Shown: one piece after another, positions 41,931 to 50,713 of the stretch
Position numbering within the stretch: the stretch's first letter is position 1
Layout of the letters: the number at the start of each line of letters is the position of its first letter
NCBI GenBank assembly: GCA_031761405.1
Contig: JASEVX010000007.1
Location: 42,146,840-42,210,839 of the forward strand
Direction of reading: 5' to 3'
Length of the DNA stretch: 64,000 nucleotides
Source: Serripes groenlandicus
Taxonomy: Eukaryota; Mollusca; Bivalvia; Cardiida; Cardiidae
Translations under genes and position numbers: made by a program
The notes under the pieces: model-generated
Database searches by the model: none
The model's input: the letters and a program-made list of their open reading frames with translations, nothing else
What the model was told of the DNA's origin: nothing

Positions 41931-42107
41931 CATGTCTTTTCGGTTGTTACAAAGCTTTTCAAGATATAAACAATTATCATGGGCATTGAATAGACTTTTG
42001 ACATTCCGCCTCTGCAAAAACTAACCTAAACGTAATGATTAAAGCTTCGTAAAAAGACTTTCCAGGGCTTCCATGCTTCATGGTTGGTTTTCGCAGTGCG
42101 CCACTCA

Positions 42108-42337
42108 TTAACCCTTTCCCTCATATGGACGCTTTCTGACGACTCTGCAGCAGACGGCTTTTCGAAAACATAGTGACAAAAGAAGAAATTGCTCAAAACA
42201 AGCAATTTCTCCTTTTGACACAATGTTTTCCACTTTTAGTCATAGGTTATCCATTCAATTATAGAGATTTTCTATTTTTTGACAAAAAATGTTCAAAGTC
42301 GTCTGCTGCAGAATTGTCGTATGAGGGAAAGGGTTAA
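42108..42337 (+). mobile_element. TTAACCC foldback element, young 230 bp copy
   Basis: Begins TTAACCCTTTCCCTCATATG and ends GTATGAGGGAAAGGGTTAA. The hairpin is GAAATTGCTC/AAGCAATTTC. Confidence 0.9.
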
Positions 42338-42523
42338 CACATTAAAAGTGTGTATGAAAATAAAGATTAGAAATATTTGTTTTTAGTAATATGTATATAA
42401 AAAGCCATTATATTTCTTGGAACCCATCTCCTGATGCAGATGACATTTCAAATTTTTCGAAAAAAGGAAGATGGGGGAAATAGCACAAGAGACAAAATAA
42501 TCCTCTCAAAGCTGATGACTCTT

Positions 42524-42730
42524 TAATCATTTCCCACATACAACAAATCTGCTGCAGACGACTTTGAAAATGTCTACTAAAAAATATGGAAAATCTCTAT
42601 AATTGTAGGTATTATAACTGAAAAAAGTTGAAAAATTTGTGGTAAAAGTAGAAATTGCTTGGGTTGACTCATTTCTCCTTTTGTCAAAATGTTTTCAAAA
42701 GACGTCTTGTGTATCAAGGAAAGGGTTCAA
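42524..42730. mobile_element. TTAACCC foldback element, old copy
   Basis: TTAATCATTTCCCACATACA, CTGCTGCAGACGACTTTG, worn hairpin GAAATTGCTTGGG/CTCATTTCTCC and a shortened right end TCAAGGAAAGGGTTC. Confidence 0.65.
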
Positions 42731-42887
42731 AAGTCAAGCACTGCATATAAATGCCATTTATATCTCTTCAACTATAAATCACCCTGTAGATCTCTCCAAA
42801 TAAATAACATTTTACAAAATTCTAAACTATTATGCTTGCTTCTATCTAATCAACATTAAGAAAAAGAGCTAAAAAGTAATTTTATTT

Positions 42888-43656
42888 CACCTTTCCCACA
42901 TACAACCAATCTGCAGGTGAACATGAAAATATGGAAAATCTCTATAAATACTAGAATTGTTTTTGAAAAAACAGATGTCTCCCCATCAAATATCTGTCAA
43001 AATCTCTCAAAACATTCCAACCTATAAAGCAGACAATGGGTTCTGCACATCACCTTGATGAGGTGAACATCTGACACAAGTTTCATGAAAATCCTTCAAG
43101 CCGTTTTGGAGATATGGAGCGGACACGAAAAACAGGCTCAAACCTTTGACCTTCAAGCCTGACCTTGACCTTGAACCGGTATGGTCGGAACATGGGTTCT
43201 GCACATCGCCTTCGTGAGGTGAACATCTGACACAAGTTTCATGAAAATTCTTCAAGCCGTTTTGGAGATATGGAGCGGACACGAAATTAAGGCTCAAACC
43301 TTTGACCTTCAAGTCTGACCTTGACATTGAACCTGTATGGTCGGGACATGGGTTCTGCACATCGCCTTCATGAGGTGAACATCTGACACAAGTTTCATGA
43401 AAATCCTTCAAGCCGTCTTGGAGATATGGAGCGGACACGATTTCGGACAGACGGACAGACAGACAGACAGACAGACGCCCAGGACAAAAACAATATATCT
43501 CCCCTGTATACAGGGGGAGACATAATAATGTATAACTATTGAATACAGTTAAAAACATTGATTTATTTTTTTTTATTCTAAAAAGCTATTTCTCATTTTG
43601 CCAGAATGTTTTACAAAAGTTACAAGCTGAAGCTTCCTGTATGTGGGAAAGAGTTA
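42888..43656. mobile_element. TTAACCC foldback element split by a Pearl-like insert
   Basis: The left end CACCTTTCCCACATACAACC lies before the insert (about 42970-43532). The continuation TGAATACAGTTAAAAACATTG, AAAAAGCTATTTCTC and TGTATGTGGGAAAGAGTTA lies after it. Confidence 0.65.
42970..43532 (-). mobile_element. Pearl-like element with three 166 bp cores
   Basis: Three near-identical units each have GGGTTCTGCACATC, GAGGTGAACATCTGACACAA, GTTTCATGAAAAT, CTTCAAGCCG and CTTTGACCTTCAAG, followed by a (GACA)n tract. The ends ATGTCTCCCC and GGGGGAGACAT are inverted. A 178-codon minus-strand frame crosses the array and repeats itself with the units; it is not a gene. Confidence 0.75.
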
Positions 43657-43885
43657 CAGTCAAAAACAGCTAAAATACATATATATAACAAGAATTAACA
43701 AAAAGGTTGTTTTAACAATTGGACGGTTAGGTGAAACTCACAGTGTACAAAGATGTACATGTATATAATGTATAAAATTTCAAAAATGTGTCTGGAACGG
43801 AATCATAAATAAATTACATATTAAATAATTAGAACAAATATGAATCAAAAGCTGATTGCTAACCCTTATCCTACTATAAGTGACT

Positions 43886-44074
43886 TTAACCCTTTCCGAA
43901 ATTCATCAAATCTGCAGCAGACGACTTTGAAAAATGTATTCAAGATCTGTAAAATCTCTAGAAATGAAGGTATACATGTATACATACTAAAAAAATTGAA
44001 AACATCTGGGCAAAAGGAGAAATTGTTTGTCTGTTGTAGAAGCCTCAAAATGCTTCTGTAGGTGGGAAAGGGTA
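43886..44074. mobile_element. TTAACCC foldback element, right part of hairpin lost
   Basis: TTAACCCTTTCCGAAATTC, ATCTGCAGCAGACGACTTTG, AAAAGGAGAAATTG, then GTCTGTTGTAGAAGCCTC and GTGGGAAAGGGTAA. Confidence 0.65.
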
Positions 44075-44111
44075 AAAACAACATTTAAAAAGGCCATAAT
44101 GTACAACATAA

Positions 44112-44185
44112 ACCCTTAAACGCATACAATAAATCTGCAGACGACTTTGAAAACATCTCAGCCATATTATGGAAAATCTCCTTAA
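44112..44185. mobile_element. TTAACCC foldback left-end fragment abutting a young copy
   Basis: CTTAAACGCATACAATAAAT, CTGCAGACGACTTTGAAAAC, then ATGGAAAATCTCCTTAA, where the next copy begins on the same TTAA. The young copy seems to have landed in the old one. Confidence 0.6.
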
Positions 44186-44411
44186 CCCTTTCCCTCATAC
44201 AACAATTCTGCAGCAGACGACTTTGAACATATTTTGTCAAAAAATAGAAAATCTCTATAATTTAATGGATAACCTATGACTAAAAGTGGAAAACATTGTG
44301 GAAAAAAGGGAAATTGCTTGTTTTGAGCAATTTCTTCTTTTGTTACTATGTTTTCAAAAAGCCGTCTGCTGCAGAGGCGTCAGAAAGCGTCTATATGGGG
44401 GAAAGGGTTAA
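44182..44411 (-). mobile_element. TTAACCC foldback element, young 230 bp copy
   Basis: Begins TTAACCCTTTCCCTCATACA and ends ATGGGGGAAAGGGTTAA. The hairpin is AAATTGCTTG/TGAGCAATTT. The continuation of the older copy (AAAATTATTGTTATTGAATA, then GAAAATATTATGGC) resumes right after it. Confidence 0.9.
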
Positions 44412-44523
44412 ATAAAATTATTGTTATTGAATAGAGTTGAAAATATTATGGCAAAGAGAAATTTTCGATTATCAGCAATTTTTCTTTTTGTCGCAATGCA
44501 TCTACATGTGGGGAAAGATTAGT
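44412..44523. mobile_element. TTAACCC foldback fragment, continuation after nested copy
   Basis: ATTGTTATTGAATAGAGTTG, GAAAATATTATGGCAAAGAG, a worn GATTATCAGCAATTT hairpin and ATGTGGGGAAAGATTA. It is the right two-thirds of the element whose left end is at 44112. Confidence 0.6.
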
Positions 44524-44654
44524 GAATATCAGCGAGCAATGAAGACGAAGATTAGCCAGAACATTTCATGCATTCTAAATCTACATTGTCCACTATTCAT
44601 TTATCAACAGGTACCGTACCGAGGCCACTATATTTACTGTGAAAGAACTTGTTA

Positions 44655-44900
44655 TAACCCTTTTCCCATCATGCAGCCGCATTCTGACGCCTCTATAGTA
44701 GATGACTTTTGAAAACATTGTGACAATTGAGTAAACTCTCACTAAATGAGCAATTTCTCTTTTAACCACATTTTTTTCATTATTATTCCTTAATTCTTTC
44801 CTTTTTAGTTGCCATATTTTTCACAATATATTTTCCAAGTCGTCTGCTGCAAAAAAGGCTAAATCAATGTCTATGATACTAGTTCCAGGATAAGGGTTAA
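44655..44900. mobile_element. TTAACCC foldback element, old copy
   Basis: TAACCCTTTTCCCATCATGC, ATTCTGACGCCTCTATAGTA, AACATTGTGACAATTG, a partial hairpin, GTCGTCTGCTGCAAAAAAGG and GATAAGGGTTAA. Confidence 0.65.
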
Positions 44901-44921
44901 AAATGGACGGTTTAAAGACCT

Positions 44922-45108
44922 TAACCCTTCCCACATACAACAAATCTGCAGCAAAGGTCTTTTAAAACATCTAGGCAAAATATAGAAAATCTCTATTTAT
45001 TAAGTATAAATATTGAAAAGAGAGGTACCGGTAAACATTGTGGCAAAAGGAGAAATGGCTCATAATGAGCCATTTCTCCTTTTGCTACAAATCTTTAAAA
45101 AGCGTTTT
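44922..45108. mobile_element. TTAACCC foldback element with a compensated hairpin
   Basis: TTAACCCTTCCCACATACAA, AATCTGCAGCAAAGGTC, then hairpin GAAATGGCTCAT/ATGAGCCATTTC. The T-A pair of the consensus stem is a G-C pair here on both arms. The right end is missing. Confidence 0.7.
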
Positions 45109-45305
45109 CAGAGTTTTATAATTTTAGACTGATCAAACCGTCTAGCTTCATGACTAGATCTTGATCTGCACTGGTTTTAAATTCACAATAGTCAGTTTTC
45201 TTAGAACACTGCCCTTATATTGTTCTGTATATCTTTTCATCTGCTCACATTGATTGTTCAATCAGGCAATGAGTAATAACCATTTATTGGACACCTCTAT
45301 ATTTC
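45109..45305. other. Dispersed fragment, GATCTGCACTG type
   Basis: GTCTAGCTTCATGACTAG, ATCTTGATCTGCACTGG and a CACAATAGTC stretch are similar to 53320-53410 (GATCAGGACCTGCACTG). A worn dispersed repeat; no gene. Confidence 0.35.
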
Positions 45306-45307
45306 AG

Positions 45308-45430
45308 AAATCTTTGGAAAACATTGTGGGAAAAGAACAAATTGCCCATAATGATGATTTTTTTCTTTTCCCGCAATATTTTCTCTTCTAAGTCCTATAC
45401 ATTTATTTTTCAAGGCTTTTAATACTTTTC
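45308..45430. mobile_element. TTAACCC foldback, central fragment
   Basis: GGAAAACATTGTGGGAAAAG, AACAAATTGCCCATAATGA and CTTTTCCCGCAATATTTTC form the two arms of the core; the ends are missing. Confidence 0.5.
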
Positions 45431-45439
45431 TACAAATGC

Positions 45440-45900
45440 TTTCAATTTGGACAAGTATAACATAAACACACCAAGCAAAGCATTGAGACATCTAGAGTTT
45501 CCCAGTATGGGGCCACTTATGATGACAAGGAACATATTTTCTCAATTCAATCAAATCCGTATAAAAATCAAACTATATATACAGGCTTTATTTCCAGACA
45601 AATGGGGGAAAATAGGGATTTTTTTTTTAAATGGCAGACATTTTCTATAATAACATACATCGGGCTTCACTTTATATTATAGGTCTGGGGGAAAAAACCT
45701 GTCATTAATTTATCATATTTATTTTTTACCACTCCAAAGTTTGGTACACAGTAGATCTATAGCTATTTAAATTGAGTGTGGAGAACCATCAAAAGAACAA
45801 CTATACGAACAACTGTAAATTTTACACAAGACTTATAGTGCTTTGTATCCTATTTACAAATCCTTACTGTTTTTAATATGCTTTCCTTCATTTACTATTA
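45440..45900. other. Spacer, no gene recognised
   Basis: AT-rich. A plus-strand frame (45447-45650) and an overlapping minus-strand frame have no motif or splice support. The word TCCAAATTGAAAGCAT on the minus strand recurs near 63972. Confidence 0.35.
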
Positions 45901-45907
45901 TGTGAAA

Positions 45908-46018
45908 TGATTGATTGCTTTGTGTTTTATGCCACTTTGAACAATTGTTCAATTATATCACTGCGTTTCCTGGTTAAATCATCTACAGTAGATTTGTTGC
46001 AAGTGGGAAAGGGTTATC
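45908..46018. mobile_element. SINE A 3' tail fused to a foldback right end
   Basis: GATTGATTGCTTTGTGTTTT, CAATTATATCACTGCGTTTC, then CATCTACAGTAGATTTGTTG and AAGTGGGAAAGGGTTA. The first part is SINE, the second the TTAACCC right terminus. Confidence 0.6.
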
Positions 46019-46057
46019 CCACTGTCACCTTTGTGTTGTGAAAGGGGATAAAAAGAT

Positions 46058-46235
46058 TTATTGATTGTTTGGTGTTTTATGTTGCTTTCAACAATTATTC
46101 AGTTTTATGTCTCTTACAACAATTATTCAGTTATAACACGGCGCTTCCTGGGTAAGTTACCAGTACTACTGGTCCATTTATCCTGACACCAGCCAGTCAG
46201 TTGTATGCTCAACCCGCAACCCTAAGCGCCAAGGA
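46058..46235 (-). mobile_element. SINE family A, 3' half with a small internal duplication
   Basis: ATTGATTGTTTGGTGTTTTA, then CAACAATTATTCAGTT twice (about 46089-46105 and 46117-46133), ACACGGCGCTTCCTGGGTAA, CCATTTATCCTGACACCAGC and GCGCCAAGGAAAGCAGCC. The duplicated CAACAATTATTCAG is a one-step version of the satellite expansions. Confidence 0.7.
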
Positions 46236-46450
46236 AAGCAGCCAACAAAGAGTACATTTTGAAGGATTCATGCAAAAATTTAAATAGGAATAATCTAAGA
46301 ATCAACTGATTTGCATAAAGCTCAACAATTTTCTAAATGCATATCTATAAGATGGTTTAACATTTTCGTACAAATAAAACAACATAAAACTGACTGGGAC
46401 AGATATTAAACTAGTAATAAAATTAAGTTATCATATATCAAAAACAATCC
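46236..46450. other. Spacer, nothing recognised
   Basis: AT-rich sequence with no open frame or repeat signature. The phrase AAACTGACTGGGACAGATAT recurs as AAACTGACTGAGACAGACAT near 46655, so a ~280 bp local duplication around the next element is likely. Confidence 0.4.
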
Positions 46451-46452
46451 CC

Positions 46453-46648
46453 TTAACCCTCTCCCACATACGACAAATCTGCAGATAAGTTTGAAAATAT
46501 ATGAAAAAATGAAAGAACAATTATTGAAAAATGTTGACAAACATTGTGGCATAAGGAGAAATCGTCATTATGAGTAATTTCTCCTTTTGTCATAATGTTT
46601 TCAAAAGTCGTCTGCTGCAGATCTGCGTCAACATGGAAAATGATTAAA
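46453..46648. mobile_element. TTAACCC foldback element, slightly shortened
   Basis: TTAACCCTCTCCCACATACG, core GGCATAAGGAGAAATCGTCA, AAAGTCGTCTGCTGCAGATC and GGAAAATGATTAAA. The hairpin right arm is degraded. Confidence 0.7.
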
Positions 46649-46777
46649 TAACATCAAACTGACTGAGACAGACATTTAACATGGTGAATAAAATAAGTTA
46701 TAATATATCAAAAACAATCTCATTTAAAACATATCACAATATAATCTTTCTGTTTATGACATCTGAATAAAAAAATA

Positions 46778-47140
46778 AAACAAGAGGGCCATGATGTCCC
46801 TTGATCGCTCAACTGAGTTATGTAATGTGATTTGTCATTTCAAACACAATAACTCATTCAGGTAAGCTAACACAAGAGGTCCGAAAGGACCAGTTATGCT
46901 CGGCCACTGTCACAGAGTGAAAAACCCTGACTTTTGTAAAGTTTATATGACTTAGAAGTTCACCAAAGAAATATTTTTTTAAAAGGGCACCAACCAAGGA
47001 ACATTCCTGTGAAGTTTTATCAAAATTGGCCAAGCAGTTAGGGAGGAGATGTAGTTTAAAAGAATTGTTTACGAAAGACGGACGGAGAGTGATCAGAATA
47101 GCTCACCTCTGAGCACTTCTGCTCAGGCAAGCTAAAAAAT
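46778..47140 (+). mobile_element. Two Pearl-like ends, one with a 3' stem-loop
   Basis: AACAAGAGGGCCATGATGTC, then CCTTGATCGCTCAACTGAG, is a first start. AACACAAGAGGTCCGAAAGG, then ACCAGTTATGCTCGGCC, is a second. The second ends GAGCACTTCTGCTCAGGCAA and GCTAAAAAA, a stem-loop (GAGCA/TGCTC) a few bases before CTAA. Confidence 0.65.
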
Positions 47141-47263
47141 CACTCAAAAACAGACCATCAAAGTATTTTTTTAAAATAAAAGCAATTTGCATCAAATTGC
47201 ACAAAATGTCATATAAATTCAGATTTTGGTCAAAATCATTGCCATAATATACATCCCAAATAC

Positions 47264-47303
47264 CTGAATAACCAAGCAGTAAACATGGAAGAGCCTGATC
47301 AGG
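47264..47303 (-). CDS. Weak candidate exon (40 bp) of the unknown minus-strand gene
   Basis: On the minus strand a pyrimidine-rich CTTTTTGTTCAG ends in AG at the right border, and GTATTT follows the left border as a donor. In the phase left by the exon at 48460 it reads PDQALPCLLLGYS plus one base. A longer version starting at 47336 would have a poly-A tract instead of a pyrimidine tract before its AG, so I prefer the short one. No conserved domain is visible. Confidence 0.25.
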
Positions 47304-47400
47304 CTGAACAAAAAGCTTTTTGCTTGAGACAAAGTACTGAAGGTTTTTTTTTTTCCATGTAATATGGCCCAAATAATGTAAAGAAATGGTTTTTCATGAT

Positions 47401-47628
47401 TACCCCTTTCCAACATATAACAAATCTGCAGCAGCCAATTTGGAAAATATCTGGGCAAAACTATGGACAAAATCTGTTTATGTAAGTATAATTATTGAAC
47501 AGAGTTGAAAACAATGTGGCGAATAGAGAAATTTCTCATTATGAGCAATTTCTCCTTTTGCTACAATGTTTTCACAATTTGTCTGCCGCGAGGCGTCAGA
47601 ATGTGTCTGATAGTGGGAACGGGTTAAA
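47401..47628. mobile_element. TTAACCC foldback element, old complete copy
   Basis: TACCCCTTTCCAACATATAA, AATCTGCAGCAGCCAATTTG, hairpin AGAAATTTCTCATTATGAGC with AATTTCTCC, and GTGGGAACGGGTTAA. Confidence 0.75.
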
Positions 47629-47730
47629 TTGATAAAAAAAAAAATTGTACATGTCATACATATACTGTAACTCAACTTAATCTATATTGCATAACAAACA
47701 ATGGTGAAATTGAAATTAATGAACAAACAG

Positions 47731-47960
47731 TTAACCCTTTCCCTCATATAGACGCTTTCTGATGCCTCTGCAGCAGACGGCTTTTTGAAAACATAGTAAC
47801 AAAAGAAGAAATTTCACAAAACGTGCAATTTCTCCTTTTGTCACAATGTTTTCCACTTTTAGTCATAGGTTATCCATTCAATTATAGAGATTTTCCATTA
47901 TTTGACAAAATATGTTCAAAGTCGTCTGCTGCAGAATTGTCGTATGAGGGAAAGGGTTAA
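47731..47960 (+). mobile_element. TTAACCC foldback element, young 230 bp copy
   Basis: Begins TTAACCCTTTCCCTCATATA and ends GTATGAGGGAAAGGGTTAA. The hairpin left arm has changed (AAATTTCACAAAACGTGC). Confidence 0.9.
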
Positions 47961-48044
47961 ACCTAATGAACGTTCAATTGTAACATAATTATATCATAAA
48001 TACAACCACAATTTAAACTACATGTACCTTGTGTTGATCTGCTA

Positions 48045-48250
48045 TTGACTCATTTTGACACCGCTACAGCAGACGACATTAGAAAACATTGTGGCAAAAG
48101 GGAAAATTGCTCATAATGAATAATTTCTCTTTTTGCTACAATGACTTCAACAACATGTATAATCAATAATTATACTTTCATGCATAGAGAATTTTCAAAT
48201 GTTTGCCTGGATGTTTTCATAGTCATCTGCTGCAGATTCCCTCTATGTAT
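48045..48250. mobile_element. TTAACCC foldback element, ends worn
   Basis: CTCATTTTGACACCGCTAC, AGCAGACGACATTAGAAAAC, AAATTGCTCATAATGAATAA, TCATCTGCTGCAGATTCC. Confidence 0.65.
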
Positions 48251-48289
48251 TATAAATACATTAGGAAAAAGATGACAGTTTAAGTGTGA

Positions 48290-48396
48290 TCCAGAATAGA
48301 AACACTGCAGGAAAAGAAGAAATTACTAATTTTTATTTTGAAAAGTCGTCTTCTGCTAAGGCACTTAATGAGGTCTGTATCAGGGAAAAGGTTAAA
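48290..48396. mobile_element. TTAACCC foldback fragment
   Basis: GAAACACTGCAGGAAAAGAA, GAAATTACTAATTTTTA, GTCGTCTTCTGCTAAGGC and ATCAGGGAAAAGGTTAA. Confidence 0.5.
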
Positions 48397-48459
48397 AAAT
48401 ACTCTCTGAAAAATTTACTATCTTTTTCCTTGTTTAGGGGGCGGGATCACTTTTTTTAC

Positions 48460-48547
48460 CACATCCTCAATGAGGGAGATAAGGATGGTGTAAACTGGAT
48501 AGGCTTGTGGTAGTCGGCGCATTATCACAGGCGGCTGGACATAGTAC
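48460..48547 (-). CDS. Exon (88 bp) of an unknown conserved-looking gene
   Basis: The acceptor is TATTGGACTTTTTTCAG on the minus strand. The donor is GTG/GTAAAA, which is weaker. The exon begins with one base (G) that completes the AA left by the exon at 50532, giving a lysine codon at the joint. It then reads YYVQPPVIMRRLPQAYPVYT followed by nine more codons and ends in phase 0. Its codon use and hydrophobic pattern look like a folded helical protein. The joint in frame between two independently recognised exons, about 2 kb apart, is the main support. I do not recognise the family. The intron between them is filled with foldback elements and a SINE. Confidence 0.7.
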
Positions 48548-48629
48548 CTGAAAAAAGTCCAATAGAGCCATGGTTATATATACAGACTGTGTTCAACAGA
48601 CACTAAACTTTACCCTTAAACATGATTAT

Positions 48630-48858
48630 TTAACCCTTTACCTCATATAGATGCTTTCTGACACCTCTGCAGCAGACAGCTTTTTGAAAACATAGTGACA
48701 AAAGAAGAAATTGCTGAAAATGAGCAATTTCTCCTTTTTCCACAATGTTTTCCACTTTTAGTCATAGGTTATCCATTCAATTATAGAGATTTTCTATCTT
48801 TGACAAAATATGTTCAAAGTCGTCTGCTTCAGAATTGTCGTATGAGGGAAAGGGTTAA
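48630..48858 (+). mobile_element. TTAACCC foldback element, young 229 bp copy
   Basis: Begins TTAACCCTTTACCTCATATA and ends GTATGAGGGAAAGGGTTAA. Hairpin GAAATTGCTG/TGAGCAATTTC. Confidence 0.9.
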
Positions 48859-49082
48859 CCATTTCCGACTTGTAGTCACGGGCTGAAGCATCTGCAGCAG
48901 ACGACTTTTGAAAATATTGTTGTGAAAGGTAAAATGGCTCATAATGAGCAATTTCTCCATATGCCGAAATGTTCTCAACTCTATTGAATGATTGAACTCT
49001 CATTTGTGAAATATTTTCGAATTTTTGCCAGGATGCTTCCAAGTCAACTGCTGAAAAATTTGTTGTATGTGGGAAAGTGTTG
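48855..49082. mobile_element. TTAACCC foldback element, old copy sharing TTAA with its neighbour
   Basis: TTAACCATTTCCGACTTGTA, CATCTGCAGCAGACGACTTT, hairpin AAAATGGCTCATAATGAGC and GTATGTGGGAAAGTGTTG. Its first TTAA is also the last TTAA of the young copy at 48630. Confidence 0.75.
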
Positions 49083-49489
49083 CCCATTTCCTTTCAATGA
49101 AATCAGTCAGTTTCAACAGTAAATTACTGTATCAAACTAGGTTTTCTGGGAAATTTGTTTAGGTTTTAGTGTCAATTGAATATGTGGAAGACCTTCATGG
49201 TTTTAAAATTGATGGCAATAAAGGTCAAAAAGGTTCCCAAGAGGCTTCCAAGATGTGTCACCCATTCTTAACTACTACAGACACATCGGCAGCAGACTAC
49301 TTTTGAAAGCATTGTGGCATTTATCAGTTTGTTTAGGATTGCAGATTGAACGGCAAAGTACATTGTTAAGGAGAGAGTTTTACATGTCCTTCAGACTCGC
49401 CTACAAACTAAGAGTTTTAAAGAACAAGTCTTGACCGACAATACCTCACCTAATAGCAGTTTAACCCTATATTGCGGGTTTTCAAAAGA
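49083..49489. other. Spacer with a short foldback fragment
   Basis: ACTACTACAGACACATCGGC, then AGCAGACTACTTTTGAAAGC (near 49270-49312), is a foldback left subterminal fragment. No gene recognised. Confidence 0.4.
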
Positions 49490-49599
49490 ATTATCTCACT
49501 GAGACGATTCTTTTGAGTACCACAATACATATAGTGTTTAATGGTCATTTTTTTTTTTCAAAATGACTGATATAAGCATACTTTTACTTATTTAAAGTT

Positions 49600-49705
49600 C
49601 TCTTTTGCCACAATGTCTTCAACTTGATTCCGTCATTCAACTTTCATTTATATAAAGACGTCTTTGCCCGGATGTTTTCTAAAGTCATCTGCAGATTTGG
49701 TGTAT
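49600..49705. mobile_element. TTAACCC foldback, right-half fragment
   Basis: TCTCTTTTGCCACAATGTC, TTCAACTTGATTCCGTCATT, GTCATCTGCAGATTTGG and TGTATGTGGGTGAAGA. Confidence 0.6.
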
Positions 49706-49747
49706 GTGGGTGAAGACCATGGAATAAACCCCTTTGTCTAAGATCTC

Positions 49748-49873
49748 TTTAATTACCGGAATTCCTCTGTGTATTGTCCACAGATATAGGTTTTAGTTTG
49801 GGGCTGTACTGTAACAATGTATCAAGGACAAATGACTATTGATACAGGAACACAGCCTCCTCAAGAGACAGTT
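49748..49873 (-). pseudogene. Decayed duplicate of the 182 bp exon
   Basis: On the minus strand this matches the 3' two-thirds of the exon at 50532-50713. The shared word GTCATTTGTCCTTGATAC lies in the middle and CTGTGGACAATACACAGAGG near the end. A TAG stop replaces the second of two glutamine codons after CTGTATCAA, and the donor has changed to GTAATT. The 5' third and the acceptor are missing. The copy can no longer serve as an exon. Confidence 0.75.
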
Positions 49874-49989
49874 TACACGCACTTTAAACTTGCCAACATA
49901 AGTAGGAGTTTCAGAGCAAGTCTTCATGGACAATATCTGTCTTATTAAGCAGCTTAACACAATAGTGCCGGTACTCAAAATAATCATGT

Positions 49990-50175
49990 TTTGAGTGGAA
50001 GACAGTTGTGCAGCCGCGTACCAAAGGTTCTGGGTTCTAATCCTGTGTTCTGTAATTGGGATTTTTCCACACCAACAGCGTGAGTACTGGTTAAGTCTCC
50101 AGGAAGCAGACATTGAGCGTGTTTAATATAAGCTTAAAGCTTGTTCCGCAATGGATGTAAAATAAATAAGTTAAA
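49990..50175 (+). mobile_element. SINE family B, complete copy
   Basis: The head AGTGGAAGACAGTTGTGCAG, with B box GGTTCTGGGTTCTAATCCTG, is followed by GGGATTTTTCCACACC, CAGCGTGAGTACTGGTTAAG and the tail GTTCCGCAATGGATGTAAAA then TAAATAAGTT. It defines the family boundaries used for the expanded copy at 588-1285. Confidence 0.65.
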
Positions 50176-50183
50176 AATAAGTT

Positions 50184-50413
50184 TTAACCCTTTCCCTCAT
50201 ATAGACGCTTTCTGACGCCTCTGCAGCAGATGGCTTTTTGAAAACATAGTGACAAAAGAAGAAATTGCTTAAAACGAGCAATTTCTCCTTTTGACACAAT
50301 GTTTTCCACTTTTAGTCATAGGTTATCCATTCAATTATAGAGATTTTCTATTTTTTGACAAATTATGTTCAAAGTCGTCTGCTGCAGAATTGTTGTATGA
50401 GGGAAAGGGTTAA
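50184..50413 (+). mobile_element. TTAACCC foldback element, young 230 bp copy
   Basis: Begins TTAACCCTTTCCCTCATATA and ends GTATGAGGGAAAGGGTTAA. Hairpin GAAATTGCTT/CGAGCAATTTC. Confidence 0.9.
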
Positions 50414-50531
50414 CTAATCATCTCACTAAGACCCACTATAATTGTTTTGAGTATCAACAATGTACTGGCTTTAAGGATATTTCAAAAGACCATAGAATAG
50501 GCACCTCTTTGTCTAAGATCTCTTTACTTAC

Positions 50532-50713
50532 TTGAATTCCTCTGTGTATTGTCCACAGATAAAGGTTTTCATCCTAGGGCTGTACTGTAAGAAGGTATCA
50601 AGGACAAATGACTGTTGATACAGCAACACAGCCTCTTCCGGAGACAGTTTTTCAATTGAGGATGGTGAGATCAGGTGCAACATCATCTTGATGATGCGGG
50701 AAATGAACACTTC
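50532..50713 (-). CDS. Exon (182 bp) of an unknown conserved-looking gene
   Basis: The acceptor CTCTATCTATTCCAG and a perfect donor GTAAGT bound 60 codons plus two bases on the minus strand. It starts EVFISRIIKMMLHLISPSS, contains SPEEAVLLYQQSFVLDTFLQ and ends GQYTEEF plus AA. The composition is that of amphipathic helices, as in a HEAT/ARM-like or other all-helical scaffold. That is a guess from appearance. It joins in frame to the exon at 48460. A decayed duplicate lies about 650 bases downstream in transcript direction (49748-49873). I do not recognise the protein. Upstream exons would lie to the right, probably including 61787-61864. Confidence 0.8.

Larger units (their letters stand above)
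49490..50650. repeat. Local duplication containing an exon and its decayed copy
   Basis: Segment one (about 49490-49873) and segment two (about 50416-50650) share ATCTCACT, TTTTGAGTA, AAGACCAT, TTTGTCTAAGATCTCTTTA, ATTCCTCTGTGTATTGTCCA, CAGGACAAATGACT-type bases and a GAGACAGTTT end. Different foldback insertions and a SINE B separate the two. Segment two holds the intact exon. Confidence 0.75.

Noticed and set aside
43022..43558. 178-codon minus-strand frame with three FHETCVRCSPHEGDVQNP repeats
   Set aside because: The unit length of the Pearl-like core is near a multiple of three, which keeps the frame open. The repeats are nucleotide repeats.
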